The translations under genes and the position numbers were made by a program. A stretch of DNA of 64,000 nt, from NCBI GenBank assembly GCA_015680905.1, contig CM027378.1, positions 13,249,001 through 13,313,000 of the forward strand. Direction: 5' to 3'. Of this stretch, positions 56,210 to 64,000 are shown in pieces (within the stretch, counting starts at the first letter, position 1; every line of letters begins with the position of its first letter). The notes below the pieces were generated by a model. It searched no databases. It saw only the letters and a list, made by a program, of their open reading frames with translations, and was not told where the DNA came from. This stretch comes from Coptis chinensis (lineage: Eukaryota; Streptophyta; Magnoliopsida; Ranunculales; Ranunculaceae).

Positions 56210-58413
56210 CCTATATCTTAACTAATTATGCTAGGAATAAGTAAACTATATTATTCTAGGTTTAGATCAAAGTTTCTACTCTTGATTATCTTAAAATAAA
56301 ATAGGAGTCAGAATTCGTTCCACTCCTAGTTGCTTAGACGTAAATTTCTCTACTTTAAACAATTCTACGATACCAATGAGAGCAATAATTTAATTATACT
56401 AATATGGTGAAATTAACTAATTAAGATATGCTAAATTATACTATGGCAATTTAATGAGAAGATATGAATGAGAAGAAGAGATTAGGCGGATTTGATTCCA
56501 CCTTGATTAATTCTTAATATGCTAGTGTAGATGTTTTAGTATTTCTAATCTTTATGTTTTCACATAAAGGTTAGGTCTTTTTAATCCCTAATTATTCATG
56601 GCATCTCTACCAACTAATAATTAGCATGTGAGGTAATTGAAACCCATTCTCATGGTGAATTAACTACCATCTAGAGTGGAATATCTTACTACAACTATTC
56701 TATACTAACACATCAAGTCTTCATCAAAGCTTTAATTAAACTCCTCTAATGGAGGTTTAGCTATGAATCATTAGACTATCATAAACATAATAATAAGTAG
56801 AAGAAGACATAATGAAGAACTACTTTATTAAAGATAACTTGACTTGAATTAATGGTGGCTAGGCTAATAAAACAATAACTAGGTTTAGACTAAAGAGAAG
56901 ACTAATTTATTATCTAATAGAAGGGTTAGAGAATAGAGTTTAGCCTTAGTCTTCTTTATATAGGAGAGGGCTAGGTTTACAATTTCGTGCATAGGTTTTG
57001 GAGCTATGTTTTGGGCCATTAAATCAGCCCAAAACCTAATTACTTAAGTCCAAAAAGGGTTTCTCTGCTGGAAATTACTACAACAGCCTTTTCGTCCACT
57101 TTTACTCTTCTGATTGGATCAAGGCCTGGACTAGGGGTGTAATACCAGGCAGGGCGGGTCAACCACAGGTCAAATAGTGATGGGTCGGGTCGGGGCAGAT
57201 CTAAGAGAAACAAATCCAGTGGTTCCCGATGGGGCTGGGCGGGGTGGGTTGAAGTGTCATGTCTTAGTACCATCACCTGGCCTGTTAGGTCATCTTACGG
57301 GGCGGGTTTTGGGTGGGTCATTCGGGTCGGGTGGAAATTATCATTTTAACCCAATTTCACCCAAAAAAAAACTTTATAATTCTGCAAGTAATATATTTAC
57401 AATTCACAATATAGAGAAAAAAATGGAATCAATCAATAAAAAATAAACAAAAATAAAAAAACGTGAACTTGAACCCAAAACCATATCTGTAAATTTGAAA
57501 ATTCTTTCTCGTGATTTACCATTTGTAAATTGATTATTTTCCATAGCATGATAAAATGAAGATAGGAGCGAGCATCTATGGTACAAAATAATAAAATATA
57601 AACTAAAAGAATTCAAAATTAATACAAGGCTAAATGATTCATCTTCTCCAAATTTCGAAAGTTGAATTTGAACTTTTGATATTTGTCCAATGTTCAAACT
57701 TGAATATTTGAAATTGATGTTGAACTCATAAGTTTGTGCTCATATCTCCCAAATTCCTACAAAAGTTAAAAGAAAATATAAAGAAAATATAAAAATATTA
57801 AAATTAGAGTCTTAAAATTGTGTGGGTCAACGACTTTTGACACGATGTGGGTCGGGCATCTTAACGGGTCGGGTTTGAGCATAGAACCTACACCCATAGC
57901 CCAACCGCGTAAAAACGGTGGCGGGGCGGGGCGGGTCTATTTTCGGGTCTGTGCGGGTTTGGGTGGCGGGTGAAGACCGGATACCCTACTGGATGATGGG
58001 TCAATGGTTTTTTTTACACTCCTAATTTAGACCGTTAGAAAGCTCTTTCCGAGCCGGTCGTTTTGACATATAGTAGGTCCAATTCCGAGGTTTGAGTCCA
58101 AAGATACGGCCTGCGGAAGTTCTGTTGACTTTTTTGCTCTTTTTCTGCCCGCGTTGACTTTGACTTTTAAGCTTTGACTGGGCTTTAAAAAGGTTTTTTC
58201 TCCTTGAAACTTGGGCTTTAACCATAGAACTTCTTAGCAATCAACCTTTGCTCATTTCTCTTGCAAAAGTGATATATTTCTTCACATATTTGACTCCAAT
58301 ACCTGAAATATATAAAAGCACGTAAACAGTACCAACTCTTATTTATTATAAACATAATTGATCTAACCGTAATATTATTAAGGGGTTAAAACTACAGTTT
58401 TGGGCTTTTATCA
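56210..58413 (-). repeat. Athila-like LTR A, with an hAT insertion and truncated 3' end
   Basis: It begins (minus strand) TGATAAAAGCCCAAAACTG at 58413 and aligns along its length with LTR B, but the alignment fades about 43 bases before the end, at the copia junction. A hAT element (57132-58024) interrupts it. Confidence 0.7.
57132..58024. mobile_element. hAT-type element inside LTR A
   Basis: The element is 893 bp from TAGGGGTGTAA to TTTTACACTCCTA, with GGGTCGGG-rich ends like the element at 42639-43402. Flanks are GCCTGGAC and ATTTAGAC. The unoccupied site in LTR B, at about 61212-61219, reads GCTTAGAC once, so the flanks are a diverged 8-bp target duplication. Confidence 0.82.
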
Positions 58414-60285
58414 AACAACCTCCAAACAACATTTTGCTTGTCCTCAAACAAATATGAGAAATTAAAATAAGTGACCAAAAATAGAGTTCTAACTAATCTC
58501 GTTTCGTCGAGTGCGATTGCATTGACCATATGCAATAAGGCCTTAAACCACTAGGAATTCCCTAGTGGACGAGTTATAGCCTCGTGAGAGTTTTCCAGAG
58601 AAGGTACTCACAAACTTCATCTATACTACAATGACTAAAAAAATAAAATTACTGTTTCCTTATTTATTCTCAGATATCTATACATCTCACTAGCAATGAA
58701 TACAGAATAATCAATTGGAAACTTAAGCTAATATGTGCATAATAATCAATCATCTACGGATAAACATATATATAATGAATTATGCTATGAAATGCAATAA
58801 CAGGTCCGTTTCTGAAACTTTGGAATAACGTCCTTAAGTAGGTCCTCACATATATGTCAAGACAAAAACACTCCGATTTTTCCACTCAAGTTTCGCTCAC
58901 TCGCAGTGGGCACACTTTACCTTATAATCTCAATGACGTACAAGGAAGCCGAAGTTGATCAAATACATTTGCAACTTACTATCACACTAACCTATTCCTA
59001 ATTGAGTTAGAGGTCTTTATTAGGTGTTGTGGAGGGATTAGGTGATGGTTTAAGAAGGAAGGAAATGGATATTCAGAAGGACAAGTCTGAGATAATAGAG
59101 TCTTCAAAATATGTAACTAGAGAAAACCTTGTTCTTACTTTGCTTCTACACTTTGTTTCCATCCTTAGACATTTTTTTCTTTTTCTTTTGGCTTTTGAAT
59201 AATTTGATTCTATTTTTGGAGTTTTAAAATTTTATTTTATTTTATTTATTTTTATTTTCTTTAGATAGAATTGAAACTTTCTTTTCTTTTCTTATTTGAA
59301 GCAACTAACAATTTTTGGTTTTCCACAGGTATTCTTTTTTTTTTCTTCATTTCATCTCTATTCTCAGACTCATTCAAAAATGGGTAGGTTGATTTTATTT
59401 TGATTTTGTTTTTGTAAAAGGGTAAAGGATTTGTGGTTTATGAAAAGGCTAAAGAAAGGCTCAGATGGGAGACTAGTGGAAAATAATTTCATATAGGTTT
59501 GAATTTCTGGCTATATCGATCCAAAAAGGGCCTAAATTCTCGCTTAGGATATGGTATAGTGATCAAGCAAGTGGACGTGTGATTTCTCTAATATAAATTT
59601 ACTTCTCTCTTGTGTCATTACTCAGATATTTCAATAATATAAGGCTTTTAGGCTATATTCTCACAGAATTTGTAGAATAAGTACTCTAGCCTAGATTTCA
59701 GAAACTTACTGTCAATACAAACATAGATGCTCATACAATATACTTATGGAAAGATGCAATGACTATTACCTACATATTAACCTATGTTTCTAAAAACTAT
59801 TCTAATTTAAAAGCTAACATGAAACTTTTAGACTACTATATTATCATCACAGAAATAGAAACAATACCAATATTCCTAAGTGCATGGTATAAATACTTTT
59901 TATTATTTTTAAAATTTGTTTACAAGAAAACAAATGCATATTATACATATATAATAGGTGCCTTAGATTACACTTGTTTATATCCCACCCCCAAACAAAA
60001 ACATGCTTTGTCCTCAAAGTATAGAAATAAAAAGGATAGAAAATACTATGGAAACACGTGAAAATTTTAGAACACCTACAAAATAAATTTAGAATATACT
60101 AATATAGATAAATAAAAATAGACGTAGCTCCTATATGAGTTCCACCCATTATGGGAATAACAAAAAATTAAATTGCTTGGGACATAAGTAGACACAAACA
60201 AAAAGTAAAACTTATCTCATATCCAACATTTAAGCATTGTCCTCCTCCTCTATAAAGAAGTGAGGTTCCTTTGCATCCTACCAAG
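58414..60285 (-). pseudogene. Athila-like 3' region, outer copy
   Basis: Homologous by eye to 61602-63370. Its right edge, 60240-60285, still encodes DAKEPHFFIEEED in the minus strand, matching NAKEPQFFIEEEDD of the 63321-63503 ORF, and then stops abruptly at LTR B. Non-coding otherwise, with many stops. Confidence 0.7.
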
Positions 60286-61601
60286 TGATAACTGTAAAAA
60301 CTCTGGTTTACTCCTACTTAACTAATTAAACTTAAGCAGAAGTAAACGCTATAGTAAATTTACTCTAATGTATCAAAGTTATCTACTCTCTTGAATCATG
60401 TAATAAATAGAGTAGAGAATTAGTTCCACTCTTAGTCCTTTAAACGTATGTTTCCGCTAGTTTAATCGATACTAACAAAACAGAATGAGAGTAATGAATT
60501 GAATTACACTAATATGACAATTGAACTTAAATAAGATGTTTAATTTATACTATGATAATAGAATATTGAAATGTGAATATGGAGAAGGGATTAGGGAGAT
60601 TTGAATCTACTTGATGTATTCCTAATATGCTAGTGTAGATTATTGCAGTCTTAATCAAATAAGATTAAGTGTTGATCCCTAATTATTCATGACAATCTCT
60701 GCCAACTAATAATTAGCATGTAAGGAAGTCCAACCCATTCTCATGGCGAATCAACTATCCTTCTAGAGTGAAACCCTAAACAAGCAATAATTCTAACATA
60801 TCAAGTCTTCACCAAGCTTCATCAAACCCCTATAATGGAGGTTTAGCTAGATGTCATTAGATTATCATAAACAAATATATAAGAAGGAGACATAATGAAA
60901 AACAATAATGAACTTTTACTAATCTAATGAATATTGAAGAACAATAATTAACTAAGGTTTAAACTAATAACTAAGTCTAAATCATAACTATCTATCTCTA
61001 ATTAATTATATCTATCTAAGTCTAAGTATATGCTTTAGTCCTCTTTATATAAGAGAGGCTAGTTTTACATTTTCGTGCATGGGCTTTGGAGCCATGTTTT
61101 GGGCCTTTAATTCAAGCCCAAAACCTAATTACATAAGTCCAAAAAGGGTTTATATACTGGAAATTACTGCAATAGCGTTTTTGTCTACTTTTACTCCTCT
61201 GATTGGGTCCAAGCTTAGACTGTTAGAAAGCTCTTTCCGAGCTAGTCGTTTTGAGATATAATAGGCCCAATTCCGAGGTCTGAGTCCAAAGATACGGCCT
61301 GCTGAAGTTCTGTTGACTTTTCTGCTCTATTTCTGCTCGCGTTGACTTTGACTTTTCAGCTTTGACCGGGCTTTAAAAAGGCTTTTTCTCCTTGAATCTT
61401 GGCTTTTAATTATAGAACTTCTTAGCCACCAACCTTTTCTCATTTATCTCACAAAAGTGACATATTTCTTCACATATTTGACTCCAATACCTGAAATACA
61501 TAAACGCACGTAAACAGTACTAACTCTTATTTATTATACATATAATTGGTCTAAATATAATGATATTAAGTGGTTAAAATGACAGTTTTGGGCTCTTATC
61601 A
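60286..61601 (-). repeat. Athila-like LTR B, complete
   Basis: 1316 bp, minus orientation, from TGATAAGAGCCC at 61601 to TTATCA at 60286, so it has TG..CA ends extended to a 6-bp inverted pair, TGATAA/TTATCA. The purine tract GTTTGGGGGTGGTT adjoins its 5' side at 61602-61615. Confidence 0.8.
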
Positions 61602-63320
61602 AACCACCCCCAAACAATATTTCACTTGTCCTCAAGCAAATATGAGAAATTAATATAAGTGACCAAAAATGGAGTTATAACTAATCTCTTTTCACCGAGT
61701 GCGATTGCATTGACCATATGTAATAAGGCCTTAAATCACTAGGAATTCTCTAGTGGACGAGTTATAGCCTCGTGAGAGTTTTCCAGAGAAGGTACTCACA
61801 AACTTCATCTATACTACAACGACTAAGAAATATAATTATTGTTTCCTACTTTATTCTCAGATATCTATACATTTTACTAGCAATGAATACTGAATAATCA
61901 AGTCGAAATCTAAGCTAATACGTGCATAATAATCAATCATCTATGAATAAACAAATATACAATGAACTATGCTATGAAATGCAGTAACAGGTCCGTTTAT
62001 GAAATTTTGGAATAACGTCCTTAAGTAGGTCCTCACATATATGTCAAGACAAAAACCACTTTTAATTATTTTTCCACTCAAGTTTCGCTCACTCTAGTGT
62101 GCAGTGGGCATACTTTACCTTACAATCTCAATAATACACAAGGAAGCCAAAATCGATCAAACACATCTGCTACTTACTATCACACTAACCTATTCCTAAT
62201 TGAGCTAGAGGTCTTTATTAGGTGTTGCGGGATTTAGGTGATGGTTTAAGAATAAAGGAAATGGATATTAAAAAAGAACCATTCTGAGATAATAGAGTCT
62301 TCATATTATGTAACTAGAGAAAACCTTGTTCTTTACTTTGCTTCTACACTTTGTTTCCATCCTTAGCCATTTTTCCTTTTTCTTTTGGCTTTTGACTAAT
62401 TTGATTATGTTTTAGGAGTTCTAACTTTTTATTATTTTTATTTTCTTTTCTTTGGATGGAAACTTTATTTTCTTAGTTGAAGCAATTAACAAATTCTTGG
62501 TTTCAAAGGTCTTTCTCTTTTCTATTCTTCATCTTTATTCTCAAACTCATTCAAAAATGGGTAGGCTTTTTTTTTTTTTTTTTTTTGTTTAGTAAAAGAG
62601 TAAAGAATTTATGGTTTATGAAAGGCTAAAGAAAGGCTCAAAGGGGTGACTAGCGAAAAATTATTTCATAAGCTTTGAATTTATGGCTATATCGATCCAA
62701 AAAGGGCATAAATTCTTGCTTAGGATATGGTATAGTGATCAAGTAAGTAGACGTGTGATTTCTCTATTTAGAATTTACTTTTCCCTTGTGTCATTTCTCA
62801 AATATTTCACTCATATAAGGCTTTAGGCTATATTCTCACTGGATTTATAGAATAAGTACTCTAGCCTAGATTTCAAAAACTTACTGCCAAACAATTATAG
62901 ATACTCATGCAATATATTTATAGAAGATGCAATGATTATTACATACATATTAACCTAAATTTCTAAAAACTATTCTAATATAAGAACTAATGTGAAATAT
63001 CTAGACTATTATCATCATAGAGAAAGAAACAATACCAATATTCCTAAGTGTATAACATAAACTTTTTATTTATATATATCAATTTTTTTTTTTTAATTTT
63101 TTTACTATAAAACAAGTGCATATTATACATGTATTATCCTAATAGGTTCCTTAAATTACACGTGTTTCTATGCCACCCCCAAACAAGAACATGCTTTGTC
63201 CTCAAAGTATTAAAATAAGAAGGTTATGAAATACCATGGAAACGCGTGAAAATTGAAGAACACCTGCTTGGGACATAAGCAGACACGAACAAAAATTGAA
63301 ACTTACCTTATATCCCGAAT
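61602..63320 (-). other. Athila-like non-coding 3' region, inner copy
   Basis: The long stretch between the stop of the 3' ORF and the LTR has no open frame. It contains GAGGACAAAGCATG and GTTTGGGGGTGGCA near 63170-63210 (minus strand) and a second similar motif next to the LTR. Confidence 0.65.
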
Positions 63321-63986
63321 TTACTCATCGTCCTCCTCCTCAATAAAGAATTGAGGTTCCTTGGCATTCTGCCATGCCATGATAATTTGCCTGGCCTTAT
63401 GCCATTTATCATCTACAATTGCTAACCGGTCAAGTGCCACTTGGTCAGATGGGGTGTAAGGGGCAACCCAATTAGGTTTTAGCCTCCACCCTGGCCAAGT
63501 CATTACACGGAATTAGCGTATAATGCAGTTGGTGGGTCGCACAGTGTAAACCCTAACCCAATCTGTGAAACGGGCCCAAAAATCCGAAAAGAAACATAAC
63601 ATTATTCGACAAACTAAGATAGGCATAATAAGATACTTATGCCTCATACTGTGAGCTCGAGCTAAACTAGAAACTAAGGTCCAGGGGAGGTCAAAAAGCA
63701 TACGTCCTGTGGCTAAAGCAAGGAAGACGTTGCAAGTGGCGTCATTCACAGAAGAAGAACGCCATTCCCCTAATATGTTTAGCATGATAAAAAACATCAC
63801 CGTGCCCACGTTAAGGGACAAGCTACCCAGGGCTACATTATATTGCCCTTGGTCCTCTATACGGAAAATTCTTCCCCCGTAGGCCTCATGCAAAAACTCA
63901 TAGGTGTAGACATACATATTATCTACCCAATATCCCCATGGGTCTTGAACTTCAGCATGCATAGACAGTCCAAGGGAAAATGCCAA
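63321..63986 (-). pseudogene. 3' ORF of the Athila-like element, broken
   Basis: Two adjacent minus frames (63513-63986 and 63321-63503) look like one reading frame with a break near 63508. The sequence includes MHAEVQDPWGYWVDNMYVY, FLALATGRMLFDLPWTLVSS and KYLIMPILVCRIM, which resembles the 'putative plant transposon protein' domain of Athila-type elements. The end is FFIEEEDDE. It continues beyond the right edge of the window. I do not assign a molecular function. Confidence 0.5.
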
Positions 63987-64000
63987 TAAGAACTTGGTTA

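Larger units (their letters stand above)
56210..64000 (-). mobile_element. Athila-like Ty3/gypsy sequence, two nested or tandem copies
   Basis: Read on the minus strand: a 3' ORF (to 63321), a non-coding 3' region (63320-61602), an LTR (61601-60286), a second copy of the ORF end and 3' region (60285-58414), and a second LTR (58413-about 56210). Athila-like features are the long non-coding 3' region with GAGGACAAGC-type motifs and a purine tract, TTTGGGGGTGG, directly before the LTR. The upstream body is outside the window. Confidence 0.7.

Noticed and set aside
63513-63986. Viral envelope-like gene
   Set aside because: It sits where Athila elements can have an envelope-like ORF, but I see no clear signal peptide or fusion features. 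The sequence better resembles the plant transposon protein domain.

Overview
This is nuclear DNA from a flowering plant, most likely a eudicot. It is AT-rich, its genes have spliced GT-AG introns, and it holds a tRNA-His(GUG), plant-only gene families (group C MAP kinase, BBD nuclease, S1-group bZIP with the sucrose-control uORF, CC-type NLR) and a dense mixture of plant transposons. I cannot place it more precisely from sequence alone.

Layout. 1-10 kb: a SEC14/CRAL-TRIO gene (minus, 4473-7419) that lacks its normal C-terminal half lies between two copies of the 3' end of the BBD nuclease gene. The copy at 0.2-3.4 kb is a relic carrying two transposon insertions; the copy at 9.2-10.3 kb belongs to the working gene. 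9.7-15.6 kb: the complete nine-exon BBD gene (minus), then tRNA-His. 17.3-22.4 kb: a six-exon cyclin T gene (minus). 23.4-25.5 kb: two MITEs and a minisatellite of palindromic units. 26.1-27.3 kb: a two-exon MAP kinase gene (plus). 27.4-31.2 kb: decayed sequence with a LINE RNase H relic and a short U2-snRNA-like patch. 31.3-33.3 kb: an intron-free NLR relative (minus) that keeps the coiled coil, winged helix and LRRs but has no nucleotide-binding core.

33.5-47.8 kb: a tRNA-derived SINE, then a 13.9 kb Ty3/gypsy element of the Tat type. It has both LTRs, a gag broken by a 71-bp duplication, degenerate protease and reverse transcriptase active sites, a 1.4 kb internal inversion that flips both RNase H domains and half of the integrase zinc finger, a 120-bp tandem array, an antisense ORF with a duplicated 3' half, and two hAT-type insertions. 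50.1-51.3 kb: an S1 bZIP gene with four upstream ORFs, one of them the conserved sucrose-control peptide. 52.5-64 kb: a probable tandem Helitron, a copia LTR-gag-protease fragment with a Tourist-type MITE in its LTR, and minus-strand Athila-like sequence in which one copy seems to be nested in another.

The host genes are unrelated and do not form an operon or cluster. SEC14 (phosphoinositide transfer), BBD (defence-linked nuclease), cyclin T (transcription elongation), MAPK (signalling), NLR (immunity) and bZIP (sugar-responsive transcription) are ordinary single genes in a transposon-rich region. The most interesting points are the NLR without a nucleotide-binding domain, the CGATAT-rich hAT family with clean target duplications and an empty site, the internal inversion in the Tat element, and the SEC14/BBD rearrangement. 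All exon boundaries were inferred by eye from frame, splice dinucleotides and remembered family conservation.
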